Below, piece by piece: positions 25,940 through 34,732 of a stretch of DNA of 64,000 nt. Positions within the stretch are counted from its first letter, which is position 1; each line of letters begins with the position of its first letter. The notes under the pieces are model-generated. The model was not told the origin of the DNA, ran no database searches, and saw nothing but the letters and a program-made list of their open reading frames with translations. Both the position numbers and the translations under genes were made by a program. The stretch spans positions 1,054,001 through 1,118,000 of the forward strand of contig JADJWD010000007.1 of assembly GCA_016716535.1 (NCBI GenBank), in the 5' to 3' direction. The DNA comes from Betaproteobacteria bacterium. GTDB taxonomy: Bacteria > Pseudomonadota > Gammaproteobacteria > Burkholderiales > Burkholderiaceae_C.

Positions 25940-27243
25940 GCGGCCACCTCCGCGCCTTCCTTCTTGAAGAGGTCGCGGAAGACGGGGTAGATCTGCGACG
26001 GCTCGGTCGCCTTGCGCATCGCGAAGTGCTTGTGCGTTTCGAGGAGCTGCGTGTACTCCTCCCAGAGGTTCTGCTCCTCCTCGGCCACCTGCACGTAGGC
26101 GTAGTAGCGGCACATCGGCAGCAGCTTCTCGGCCAGCAGCTCGCGGCAGCGGCCGCTGTCGTGGTGCCAGTTGTCGCCGTCGCTCGCTTGCGCGCCGTAG
26201 ATGTTCCACTCGCTCGGGTTGTAGCGGGCGCGGATGATCTCCTCCATCAGCACGAGCGCGCTGCTGACGACGGTGCCACCGGTCTCGCGGGCGTGGAAGA
26301 AGTTCTCCTCGTCCACTTCGGCGGCCTGCGTGTGGTGTCGGATGAAGACGAGCTCGATGCGCTCGTAGTGCCGCGTCAGGAACAGGTACAGCAGGATGAA
26401 GAAGCGCTTCGAGAGGTCCTTGCGTGCCTCGTCCATCGAGCCCGAGACGTCCATCAGGCAGAACATCACCGCCTTGCTGGTCGGCACCGGCACCTTGATG
26501 CGGTTGCGAAAGCGCAGGTCGATCGGGTCGAGGTAGGGGATGCGCTCCAGCCGCGCGCGCAGCGCGGCCACACGCTCGGCCAGCTCGTCGATCTGCGCCT
26601 GGCGTTCCTTGGCCGCCACCGGCTCGGCCGGCTTCGGGCTGGCGCGCAGCGCGGCGAGTTCGTCTTCCAGCTCGCGCAGCTCGCGCCGCGAGGCGGCGCC
26701 GATGGCGATGCGCCGGCCGATCGCGCCGCGCATGCTGCGCACGACGTGCAGGTTGTTCGGCGTGCCGTCGCTGCTGAAACCGGCGCGGTGGTACTTCCAC
26801 TCCGGCACCTCGGCGAGCTGGGTGCGGATCAGGTGCGGCAGCGCCAGGTCCTCGAAGAAGACCTGCATGAACTCTTCCTTGCTCAAGCTGAAGACGAAGT
26901 CGTCCTCGCCTTCGCCCTGGTCGCTCGCCTGCCCCTTGCCGCCGCCCTGGCCCTGCCCGCCCTTGGGCCGCTCGATGCGGTCGCCGCGGATGTAGTCCTT
27001 GTTGCCCGGGTGAACGATCTCGCGCACGCCGCCCTGGCCGTGGCCGAACACCGGCTCGTTGATGTCGCGGCGCGGGATGTGGATGTCCTCGCCGCGTTCG
27101 ATGTCGCGGATGCCGCGGCCGTCGATCGCGCGCTTGACCGCCTCCTTGATCTGGTCCTTGTAGCGGCGCAGGAAGCGCTCGCGGTTGCCGATCGACTTGT
27201 TCTTCCCGGCAAGCCTGCGGTCGATGATGCTTTGAAGTGCCAT
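25936..27243 (-). CDS. yeaH: YeaH/YhbH family protein (DUF444)
   Basis: A 435-residue DUF444 protein. It begins with the family sequence IIDRRLAGKNKSIGNRERF and contains a von Willebrand A-like metal site in the middle (MFCLMDVSGSMDEARKD, a DxSxS MIDAS motif). Family members work with the PrkA kinase YeaG; their mechanism is unknown. It overlaps spoVR by 4 nt and is separated from prkA by 113 bp containing a hairpin repeat. Confidence 0.93.
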   Translation of the reverse strand: MALQSIIDRRLAGKNKSIGNRERFLRRYKDQIKEAVKRAIDGRGIRDIERGEDIHIPRRDINEPVFGHGQGGVREIVHPGNKDYIRGDRIERPKGGQGQGGGKGQASDQGEGEDDFVFSLSKEEFMQVFFEDLALPHLIRTQLAEVPEWKYHRAGFSSDGTPNNLHVVRSMRGAIGRRIAIGAASRRELRELEDELAALRASPKPAEPVAAKERQAQIDELAERVAALRARLERIPYLDPIDLRFRNRIKVPVPTSKAVMFCLMDVSGSMDEARKDLSKRFFILLYLFLTRHYERIELVFIRHHTQAAEVDEENFFHARETGGTVVSSALVLMEEIIRARYNPSEWNIYGAQASDGDNWHHDSGRCRELLAEKLLPMCRYYAYVQVAEEEQNLWEEYTQLLETHKHFAMRKATEPSQIYPVFRDLFKKEGAEVAA

Positions 27244-27275
27244 CGGGCCCTCGAATCAGCCGGGCAAGCGGCCGC

Positions 27276-27350
27276 CGCGGAACCGGCTTTGCCGGGCCGC
27301 TGGCGGCGCCCCCCTGGGGGGGAGGCGGCCGAAGGCCGCTTCGGGGGGGA
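27276..27350. repeat. GC-rich triple-hairpin repeat between prkA and yeaH
   Basis: The stretch contains three consecutive palindromes: CCGGC-TTT-GCCGG, CCCCCC-T-GGGGGG and GCGGCCGAAGGCCGC. Its sequence looks like a dispersed intergenic element common in Burkholderiales genomes; that is recollection, not a search. Sitting inside the prkA-yeaH-spoVR unit, it could trim or partly terminate the transcript. Confidence 0.6.
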
Positions 27351-27356
27351 TCAAGA

Positions 27357-29279
27357 TCAGCTCGACTTGCGCACGCGCAGGTACCACTCGCACAGCAGGC
27401 GCACCTGCTTTTGCGTGTAGCCCTTGGCGACCATGCGGGTGACGAAGTCCTCGTGCTTCTTCGCCTCGTCGGCGCTCGCCTTGGCGTTGAAGCTGATCAC
27501 CGGCAGCAGCTCTTCGGTGTTGGAGAACATCTTCTTCTCGATGACGGTACGCAGCTTCTCGTAGCTCGTCCACACCGGGTTCTTGCCCTGGTTGCTGGCG
27601 CGCGCGCGCAGCACGAAGTTGACGATCTCGTTGCGGAAGTCCTTCGGGTTGGCGATGCCGGCGGGCTTCTCGATCTTCTCCAGCTCGGCGTTCAGCGCCT
27701 GGCGGTCGAAGACCTCGCCGGTGTCGGTGTCGCGATACTCGTGGTCCTGGATCCAGTAGTCGGCATAGGTGACGTAGCGGTCGAAGATGTTCTGGCCGTA
27801 CTCGCTGTAGCTCTCCAGGTAGGCGGTCTGGATCTCCTTGCCGATGAACTCCGCGTAGCGCGGCGCCAGCAGCTCCTTGACGAAGCCGATGTACTTCTGC
27901 TCCACCTCCTTGGCGAACTGTTCGCGCTCGATTTGCTGCTCGAGCACGTACATCAGGTGCACCGGGTTCGCGGCGACCTCGGTGGAGTCGAAGTTGAAGA
28001 CCTTGCTCAAGATCTTGTAGGCGAAGCGCGTGCTGATGCCGCTCATGCCCTCGTCGACGCCAGCGTAGTCGCGGTACTCCTGGTAGCTCTTGGCGCGCGG
28101 GTCGGTGTCCTTGAGGTTCTCGCCGTCGTAGATCTGCATCTTGCTGAACAGCGAGCTGTTCTCCGGCTCCTTCAGGCGCGTGAGGATCGCGAACTGGCTC
28201 ATCATCTTCAGCGTGCCGGGCGCGCACTTGGCGCTGGCCAGCGACGAGCCGCGGATCAGCTTCTCGTAGATCTTGATCTCTTCGCTGACGCGCAGGCAGT
28301 ACGGCACCTTGACGATGTAGATGCGGTCGAGGAAGGCCTCGTTGTTCTTGTTGTTGCGGAAGGCCTTCCACTCGCTCTCGTTGCTGTGCGCGAGCACGAC
28401 GCCGTCGAACGGGATGGCGCCGAAGCCCTCGGTGCCCTTGAAGTTGCCTTCCTGCGTCGCCGTGAGCAGCGGGTGCAGCACCTTGATCGGCGCCTTGAAC
28501 ATCTCGACGAATTCCAGCAGGCCCTGGTTGGCCAGGCACAGGCCGCCGGAGTAGCTGTAGGCGTCCGGGTCGTCCTGCGCGTAGGTTTCGAGCTTGCGGA
28601 TGTCGACCTTGCCGACGAGCGAGCTGATGTCCTGGTTGTTCTCGTCGCCCGGCTCGGTCTTGCTGATGGCGATCTGCTTGAGGATGCTCGGGTGGCGCTT
28701 GACCACCTTGAAGCGGCGGATGTCGCCGCCGTACTCCTCGAGCCGCTTCACGGCCCAGGGGCTGAGGATGCGGTTCAGGTAGCGGCGCGGGATGCCGTAT
28801 TCCTTCTCGAGGATCGCGCCGTCCTCGTTGATGTCGAAGAGGCCCAGCGGGCTCTCGTTCACCGGCGAGCCCTTGATGGCGTAGAACGGCACCTCCTGCA
28901 TCAGCTGCTTCAGCCGCTCGGCGATGCTGCTCTTGCCGCCGCCGACGGGCCCCAGCAGGTAGAGGATCTGCTTCTTCTCCTCGAGCCCCTGCGCGGCATG
29001 GCGGAAGTAGGAGACGACCTGCTCGATCGAGTCCTCCATGCCGTAGAACTCGGCGAAGGCCGGGTAGACCTTGATGACCTTGTTGGCGAAGATGCGCGAC
29101 AGGCGCGGGTCGTTGCGCGTGTCGATCGTCGTCGGCTCGCCGATGGCCTTGAGCATGCGCTCGGCCCCGGTGGCATAGGCAAGCGGGTTGCGCTTGCACT
29201 CGGCCAGGTAGTCCTCGAGGGACAGTTCTTCTTCGCGCGTGCGCTCGTAGCGGGCGGCGAAATGGCTGATCACGTCCAT
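27357..29279 (-). CDS. yeaG: PrkA family serine protein kinase (YeaG)
   Basis: A 640-residue PrkA protein, the usual length. An AAA-like N-terminal domain has Walker A GPVGGGKS at residues 110-117 and the family opening MDVISHFAARYERTREEELSLEDYL; the PrkA C-terminal kinase-like domain follows. PrkA/YeaG phosphorylates serine in vitro and acts in nitrogen starvation and stress in enterics. The ATG at 29279 is supported by the family N-terminus, a GGAG site and a sigma-54 promoter about 30 bp upstream. It heads the prkA-yeaH-spoVR unit. Confidence 0.95.
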   Translation of the reverse strand: MDVISHFAARYERTREEELSLEDYLAECKRNPLAYATGAERMLKAIGEPTTIDTRNDPRLSRIFANKVIKVYPAFAEFYGMEDSIEQVVSYFRHAAQGLEEKKQILYLLGPVGGGKSSIAERLKQLMQEVPFYAIKGSPVNESPLGLFDINEDGAILEKEYGIPRRYLNRILSPWAVKRLEEYGGDIRRFKVVKRHPSILKQIAISKTEPGDENNQDISSLVGKVDIRKLETYAQDDPDAYSYSGGLCLANQGLLEFVEMFKAPIKVLHPLLTATQEGNFKGTEGFGAIPFDGVVLAHSNESEWKAFRNNKNNEAFLDRIYIVKVPYCLRVSEEIKIYEKLIRGSSLASAKCAPGTLKMMSQFAILTRLKEPENSSLFSKMQIYDGENLKDTDPRAKSYQEYRDYAGVDEGMSGISTRFAYKILSKVFNFDSTEVAANPVHLMYVLEQQIEREQFAKEVEQKYIGFVKELLAPRYAEFIGKEIQTAYLESYSEYGQNIFDRYVTYADYWIQDHEYRDTDTGEVFDRQALNAELEKIEKPAGIANPKDFRNEIVNFVLRARASNQGKNPVWTSYEKLRTVIEKKMFSNTEELLPVISFNAKASADEAKKHEDFVTRMVAKGYTQKQVRLLCEWYLRVRKSS

Positions 29280-29311
29280 GCAGGGCTCCGGCTGTGGAGT
29301 GGAGGCCCAGA

Positions 29312-29325
29312 GCAACGGTCGTGCC
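29312..29325 (-). promoter_or_regulatory. Sigma-54 (RpoN) promoter of the prkA operon
   Basis: GGCACGACCGTTGC on the minus strand matches the -24/-12 consensus TGGCACG-N4-TTGC in every fixed base except the leading T, with the GG and GC elements exactly 10 nt apart. A start near 29300 would leave a leader of about 20 nt containing the GGAG ribosome site. Confidence 0.75.
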
Positions 29326-29721
29326 CGCTGTGTCTGGGTCCCCGGGAAGTTCTGATGAAGTCCCGGCTTCACGGGCCCGGGCTCCATCAGAGCTTTCCTG
29401 CCGGTCACGCCTGCCGCAGCGCCCCGAGGGCTGCCTGTCGGCGCGGCGGATACGCGCTCGATCCCAGCATGATCCATTCTGCGCCGCAGGTGCAGAGGAT
29501 CAAGTGCCGCTTTGTCCCTCAATTTCGTGGGGCACGCGGCCTGCGTCGCCCCCGGCGAGACGCTCGTCACGCACCGCCATCCCCCTGCCGGATAGGTAGC
29601 ACCCACGGACAGCGCGGCTCACTGCCGCTTCAACGCCTTGGGGTCCCATCACGCTGACGCGGATCATGCATCGCAGTGGAGCCCCTGCGGCGAGGAAGGT
29701 TCCGCGTGGGATCATCGCCCC
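29326..29721. other. Intergenic region upstream of prkA and of the MFS gene
   Basis: About 400 bp without a convincing gene. It holds an inverted repeat TCTGATG...CATCAGA (29351-29357 and 29385-29391), 26-66 bp upstream of the sigma-54 element, and a 17-bp imperfect palindrome CTGCGCCGCAGGTGCAG (29479-29495). Either could bind an enhancer-binding protein, but spacing does not fit the NtrC consensus. Confidence 0.4.
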
Positions 29722-30900
29722 ATGAATCGTCACCTCCTGTTGCTGGCGTTGTGCCAGGGGTTGTTCCTGACCAACAACGTCGTCTTCATTGCGATCAACG
29801 GTTTGGTCGGCCTCGAACTGGCTCCGGCCGGCTGGCTGGCCACGCTGCCGGTGACCGGCTACGTGGTCGGTGCGGCAATCAGCGCGCCGCTGGTGGCGAT
29901 GGTGCAGCGCAAGCATGGGCGCAAGCGCTCGTTCCAGATCGGCCTGGCGGTCGCTGCGGGCTCGGCGGCTTTGTGCGCGCTGGCCGTCAACACGCGGCAG
30001 TTCTGGCTGCTGGTGGCCGCGACGTTGATCGCTGGCTTCTACAGCGCCAACGGCGCCCTCTACCGGTTCGCCGGGCCCGAATTGGTGGCGCCGGCGCACA
30101 AGGAGCGGGCGATCTCGTGGGTGCTGGCCGGCGGCGTGCTCGGCGCGTTCATCGGCCCGAACCTCGCCGCCGCCACGCGCAGCGCGCTGGCGGTGCCGTT
30201 CGCCGGCGCCTATGTCGCGCTGGTCGGCGTTGCGCTCGTGTCGCTGATCGCGCTGTCGTTCATCCGCTTCCCCGAGCACAAGCCACCCGCACCCGGCGAG
30301 AGCAGCGGCCGATCGGTGGCCGAGCTGGCGCGCCAGCCGTTGTTCTTCATCGCCGTGATGGCCGCGGCGCTCGGCTACGGCGTGATGAACCTGCTGATGG
30401 CCGCCACCCCGCTGGCCATGCAGCAGTGCCAGCATCCGTTCGACCGCGCCGCGCTGGTGCTGGAGTGGCACGTGCTGGGCATGTTCGTGCCCGGCTTCTT
30501 CACCGGCCACCTGATCAAGCGTTTCGGCGCGCTGCCGGTCATGGGCGTCGGCGTGCTGCTGAACCTGGCTTGCGTGGTGGTGGCGTTGTCGGGCGTCGAC
30601 CTGATGCAGTTCCTCATTGCGCTGACGGCGCTGGGCGTGGGCTGGAACTTCCTCTACACCGGCGCGACGACGCTTTTCACCACCGCCTACCGGCCCGAGG
30701 AGAAAAACAAGGCGCAAGGGGCGATGGACATGTGCGTCTTCGGCACGATGGCCTTCACGTCGTTTGCCAGTGGCGCGCTCGTGACGACGCAGGGCTGGAC
30801 GCTGCTGAACCTCGGCTCGCTGGTGCCGATTGCGCTGGTGGCGATGGCGCTGTTGTGGCTGGCGGCGCAGAGGCGGGCGGCGTTGGCGCAGGGCGGGTGA
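29722..30900 (+). CDS. MFS transporter
   Basis: A 392-residue major facilitator with about 12 hydrophobic segments. The loop between helices 2 and 3 carries QRKHGRKRSF, a degenerate form of the MFS A-motif. Substrate cannot be inferred. The open frame reaches 29638, but the ATG at 29722 immediately precedes the first helix. It stands alone, ending 98 bp before the convergent IclR gene. Confidence 0.85.
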   Translation: MNRHLLLLALCQGLFLTNNVVFIAINGLVGLELAPAGWLATLPVTGYVVGAAISAPLVAMVQRKHGRKRSFQIGLAVAAGSAALCALAVNTRQFWLLVAATLIAGFYSANGALYRFAGPELVAPAHKERAISWVLAGGVLGAFIGPNLAAATRSALAVPFAGAYVALVGVALVSLIALSFIRFPEHKPPAPGESSGRSVAELARQPLFFIAVMAAALGYGVMNLLMAATPLAMQQCQHPFDRAALVLEWHVLGMFVPGFFTGHLIKRFGALPVMGVGVLLNLACVVVALSGVDLMQFLIALTALGVGWNFLYTGATTLFTTAYRPEEKNKAQGAMDMCVFGTMAFTSFASGALVTTQGWTLLNLGSLVPIALVAMALLWLAAQRRAALAQGG

Positions 30901-30998
30901 TCTCCGCGTGAGGAGCAGCGATCAGCTTCGGGTCGGGTCAAGGACGTCAGCGTCGGGCCTCGGGGGTGGCGGGGCGCGATCGCGTCGTCGTCGCCTCG

Positions 30999-31931
30999 CT
31001 AACCGGGGCTCGGCTCAGCGCGCGCGGCGGCGCGGGCGCGGGCCAGGCGCGTGACCTCGGCGCTGGCTTGCAGCAGGCGCTCGCCGATCGCGGCGCGGCG
31101 CGCCGGCGCGAGGCGCGACTTGATCGCCGCGACGGTGATCGCTGCGACCGGCTGGCCGTGGTGGTCGCGCACGACCGCGGCCACGGCCCAGCTGTCTGCG
31201 AGCAACAGGCCCGGCAGCACGCACCAGCCGCGCTCGCGTGTCTCGCGGATCATCTGCCTGAGCGCCGCGTCGGTGCAGCGCGGGTAGCGCAGCGCGCGTG
31301 CGGCGCGGGTGTGCGCCAGCACCTCGACGATCTCGGCGTCGCCGAAGGCGGCGAGCAGCGCGCAGCCGCCGGCGCCCACACCGAGCGGGACGCGGTCGCC
31401 GGGTTTCAAGAGCTGGTTGCGGATCGGGAAGTCGCCTTCGTCGCGCGACAGGCAGATCGTCTCGTAGCCGTGCAGCACCGAGAAGAAGACCGTGTCCTCG
31501 GTCTCGGCGGCCAGCGCACGCAGCGTCGGCGCGGCGAGGCGCTGCAGCTCGTAGCTCGGCTCGGCGGCAAGTCCGACCGCGAAGGCCTCGGGGCCGAGGC
31601 GGTAGCGGCCCGAGGCCGGGTCCTTCAGCACGAAGCCCTCGTCGACGAGCGCCTGCGTCAGCCGCACGGCGGTGGCCTTGGTCAGCGCGACCTGCCGGCA
31701 GATGTCGGCCATGCGCAGGCCGCCCGGGCCGATGCGCGTCAAGAGGCGCAGCACCATCAGGCCGCGGCGCAGCGTCTGCGCGCCGGCAACTTCGGCGCGG
31801 CGCGGTGGGCCGGCGACCACGGCCGCACCGGTTTCGCCGAACCGCGCCGCCGCGGACGCACGCGGCACCGCCGGGGCGGGCACCGCGGTCGCAGCCGCCG
31901 CGCCCGGTGCCGGAGCGGCCGCGCTGGTCAT
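30999..31931 (-). CDS. IclR family transcriptional regulator
   Basis: A 310-residue regulator: an alanine/proline-rich N-terminal extension of about 50 residues, a winged helix-turn-helix (TLRRGLMVLRLLTR through VALTKATAVRLTQALVDEGFV) and a C-terminal IclR effector domain with the HGYETICLSRDEG segment. IclR proteins usually control nearby catabolic genes in response to a small organic acid. The start shares one base with the upstream SDR stop (TGATG), so it is the last gene of the TRAP/E1 cluster and may regulate its own operon. Confidence 0.9.
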   Translation of the reverse strand: MTSAAAPAPGAAAATAVPAPAVPRASAAARFGETGAAVVAGPPRRAEVAGAQTLRRGLMVLRLLTRIGPGGLRMADICRQVALTKATAVRLTQALVDEGFVLKDPASGRYRLGPEAFAVGLAAEPSYELQRLAAPTLRALAAETEDTVFFSVLHGYETICLSRDEGDFPIRNQLLKPGDRVPLGVGAGGCALLAAFGDAEIVEVLAHTRAARALRYPRCTDAALRQMIRETRERGWCVLPGLLLADSWAVAAVVRDHHGQPVAAITVAAIKSRLAPARRAAIGERLLQASAEVTRLARARAAARAEPSPG

Positions 31932-32749
31932 CAGCGGCTGGCCGGCCCCGCGCCGCGCAGCGTCGGCAGGCCGATGCCGGCGGCGTCGAAGCCGCCGTCG
32001 GCGGCGATGACCTGGCCGTTCACGTAGGCCGCCGCGTCGCTGCACAGGAAGCCGACGACCTCGGCGATTTCCTCGGGCGTGCCGTAGCGGTTCAACGGGA
32101 TCGCGTCGTGGTAGTCGCGCCGGATCGCCGCGCTGTGCACGAGCTTGGCCATCGCCGTGTCCACCGGCCCCGGCGCCACCGCATTGACGCGGATGCCGGC
32201 GTTGCCCAGTTCCACCGCCTGCTGGCGCGTCAGGTGGATCACCGCCGCCTTGCTGGTGCCGTAGGCCACCCGCATCGTGCTCGCGCGCAGGCCCGAGATG
32301 CTGGCGATGTTGACGATGGCGCCGCCGCGGCCGCCGCGCTGCATCACCGGCACCACCGCCTGCGTGGCGAGGAAGATGCCGTCGAGGTTGGTGGCCATCA
32401 CCTGCCGCCACTCGGCAAACGTCGTCTCGCCGATCGTCTTGAAGACGGCGACGCCGGCGTTGTTGACGAGCGCGTCGATGCGGCCGAAGGCGGCTTCGGT
32501 GCGCGCCGCGGCGTCGGCCACGCGTGCCGGGTCGCCGACGTCGGCGTGCAGCGCCAGCACGCGCCCCGGGCCGGCCTCGGCGGCGACCTCGGCCGAGGCG
32601 GCGGTGAGCGCCTCGGCGTCGATGTCCAGCAGCGCGACGCGGTGCCCGCGCGCGAGGAACCAGCGCCCGGTCGCCAGGCCGATGCCGCGCGCGCCGCCGG
32701 TGATCAGCGCCACCGGCGCCGAGGAGGAAGAGGTCGGAGCAGCACTCAT
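31931..32749 (-). CDS. SDR family oxidoreductase in the TRAP/E1 cluster
   Basis: A 272-residue classical SDR with TGGARGIG at residues 17-24, the NNAG motif and catalytic Y163/K167 (YGTSK). It resembles FabG-like or secondary-alcohol dehydrogenases. Location in the TRAP/2-oxoacid cluster suggests it oxidises an imported hydroxy compound to the ketone or keto acid used by the E1 enzyme; that is inference. It starts 33 bp after the dctQM stop. Confidence 0.88.
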   Translation of the reverse strand: MSAAPTSSSSAPVALITGGARGIGLATGRWFLARGHRVALLDIDAEALTAASAEVAAEAGPGRVLALHADVGDPARVADAAARTEAAFGRIDALVNNAGVAVFKTIGETTFAEWRQVMATNLDGIFLATQAVVPVMQRGGRGGAIVNIASISGLRASTMRVAYGTSKAAVIHLTRQQAVELGNAGIRVNAVAPGPVDTAMAKLVHSAAIRRDYHDAIPLNRYGTPEEIAEVVGFLCSDAAAYVNGQVIAADGGFDAAGIGLPTLRGAGPASR

Positions 32750-32782
32750 GCGAGTCTCAATGAAGGACGATCCAAAGCAGGA

Positions 32783-34585
32783 TCAAAGCGCCACCGTCGA
32801 CAACCACGGCACCAGCGCGATGACGACGAGGCCAACGACGAGCGCGCCGATGTACGGCCAGATCGCGCGCATCACCGCGTCGGGCGAATCGCCGCCGATG
32901 CGGCAGGCGACGTAGAAACCGACGCCGATCGGCGGCAGCATCAGGCCGATGTTCATCGCCGTCACCACCACCATCGAGTAGTGCACGTCGTTGACGCCGA
33001 GCCGCTTGGCGATCGGGAACATGATCGGCGCCAGCAGCAGGATCGCCGGCAGCCCTTCGAGCACGCAGCCGAGCACGACGAAGACGAGGATCGTCACCAG
33101 GAGGAAGCTCAGCGAGCCGCCGGGCAGCGTCGTCAGGAATGCCGAGAGCTGGTGCACGAAGCCGCTTTGCGCGATCGCCCAGGCCATGCCCGACGCGGTG
33201 CCGAGGATGATGAGGATCGCGCCCGACAGGCCCGCCGCCTCGACGAGCATCGTGTAGACCTTGCGCGCCGTCAGCCCGCCCTCGCCTTTGCCGTACAGCC
33301 ACTTGCCGACGATGAGCGCGTAGGCCACCGCGATCGTGCTCACCTCGGTGGCGGTGGCGACGCCGCCGCCGACCGCGCTGCGGATCAAAAACGGCAGCAC
33401 CAGTGCCGGTGCGGCGATCAGCAAGAGCCGGCCGACGATCGCCCACGGCGCGCGCTTGACGCCTTGCATGTCCTCGTGCCGCGCCTTCCAGCGCGCCAGC
33501 ACCAAGAGCGCCAGCAGCAGCACGCCGGCGATGACGAAGCCGCTGTTGAAGAGGCCCGCGATCGACACGCCCGCCACCGAGCCGAGCACGATCAGCACGA
33601 TCGACGGCGGCACCGTGTCGGCCATCGCCGCGCCGGTGGCGAGCAACGCGATCATCTCCGGCGGCTTGTGGCCGCGCCGCTTCATCTCGGGGAACAGCGC
33701 CGGCGCGACGGTGGCCATGTCCGACACCTTCGAGCCCGAGATGCCCGAGACGATGAACAGCGACCCCAGCAGCACGTAGCTCATGCCGGCCTTGATGTGG
33801 CCGAGCAGCGACGACAGCACGTCGACGATCGCCTTGCCCATGCCGGTGCTGTCGAGCACGCAGCCGAGCAGCACGAAGATCGGCACCGAGACGAGGATGA
33901 TGCTGCTCATCCCCTCGTCCATGCGGCTGACGATCACCGTCAGCGGCACCGTCGTCGCGAACGACAGGTAGGCGAGCGTCGCCAGGCCGAAGCAGAAACC
34001 GATCGGCACGCCGGCCAGCAGGCACAGCGTGACGACGCCGCCGAGAAAGATCAGCAGGTTCAGGTTGCCGAGCGACTGCAAGCCGCTGCGCCCGAACCAG
34101 CAGGCGAGCGCGACGAGCACGATGACGCCGGCCCCGGCCGCCAGTTCACGCGCGCGCACCGTGCGCAGCGCAAACGCCAGCAGCAGCGCCAGCATGCCGA
34201 CCAAGCCGCCGGCGATCGCCGACACACGCAGCGCGTTCGGCATGCCGAGCTCGGGCGTGCGGATCATCCACTCGTCGATCGCGTACTCGGTGGCCGGCCA
34301 CGACAGCACCGCCAGCAGCGCCGCCACCGCCGCCAGCGCGAAGGCCTGAACGTAGCCGCGCCAGCGCGCCGGCACGCGCTCGACGACGAGCGTCAGCCGC
34401 AGGTGCTCGTTGCGGTGCATCGCGATCACCGAGCCGACCATCGCGAGCCAAAGGAAGGACAACGAGACGATCTCGTCGATCCACACCATCGGCGCGGTGA
34501 AGACGTAGCGCGCCGCGACGTTGACGAGCAGCAGCGTCGTGATCAGCGCCAGCAGCAGCGCGCCCAGCGCCTCCACCGGTTGCAT
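32783..34585 (-). CDS. dctQM: Fused TRAP transporter DctQ-DctM permease
   Basis: A 600-residue protein joining a small DctQ-like domain (about residues 1-160, four helices, WIDEIVSLSFLWLAMVGSVIAMHRNEHLRL) to a large DctM domain (about 165-600) with the typical GVPIGFCFGLATL and VSGISGSKVSDMATVAP segments. TRAP systems import organic acids with a sodium gradient. The ATG at 34585 has no ribosome site and lies inside what looks like the native N-terminal helix; the true start may be the coupled ATG at 34733 in another frame (see findings). Confidence 0.88.
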   Translation of the reverse strand: MQPVEALGALLLALITTLLLVNVAARYVFTAPMVWIDEIVSLSFLWLAMVGSVIAMHRNEHLRLTLVVERVPARWRGYVQAFALAAVAALLAVLSWPATEYAIDEWMIRTPELGMPNALRVSAIAGGLVGMLALLLAFALRTVRARELAAGAGVIVLVALACWFGRSGLQSLGNLNLLIFLGGVVTLCLLAGVPIGFCFGLATLAYLSFATTVPLTVIVSRMDEGMSSIILVSVPIFVLLGCVLDSTGMGKAIVDVLSSLLGHIKAGMSYVLLGSLFIVSGISGSKVSDMATVAPALFPEMKRRGHKPPEMIALLATGAAMADTVPPSIVLIVLGSVAGVSIAGLFNSGFVIAGVLLLALLVLARWKARHEDMQGVKRAPWAIVGRLLLIAAPALVLPFLIRSAVGGGVATATEVSTIAVAYALIVGKWLYGKGEGGLTARKVYTMLVEAAGLSGAILIILGTASGMAWAIAQSGFVHQLSAFLTTLPGGSLSFLLVTILVFVVLGCVLEGLPAILLLAPIMFPIAKRLGVNDVHYSMVVVTAMNIGLMLPPIGVGFYVACRIGGDSPDAVMRAIWPYIGALVVGLVVIALVPWLSTVAL

Positions 34586-34732
34586 CAGCCGCGCGGCCAG
34601 GCGCGGCAGGCCAATCGGCGCGGGCGCGGCGGCGGCCGGCCGCAGCCGCCGCCATCAGCGCCGCGCTCGCCGGCTCCACCCCCGGCGCGCCGGGCACCGC
34701 GGAAGCCGCGCCGCCCGACCCTGCCGCCGACA

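Noticed and set aside
29479..29495. NtrC-type enhancer upstream of prkA
   Set aside because: The palindrome CTGCGCC-N3-GGTGCAG has three bases between halves instead of the five of the NtrC consensus.
29638..29721. N-terminal extension of the MFS transporter
   Set aside because: The extra 28 residues are His/Asp-rich and non-hydrophobic, and the ATG at 29722 directly precedes the first membrane helix.
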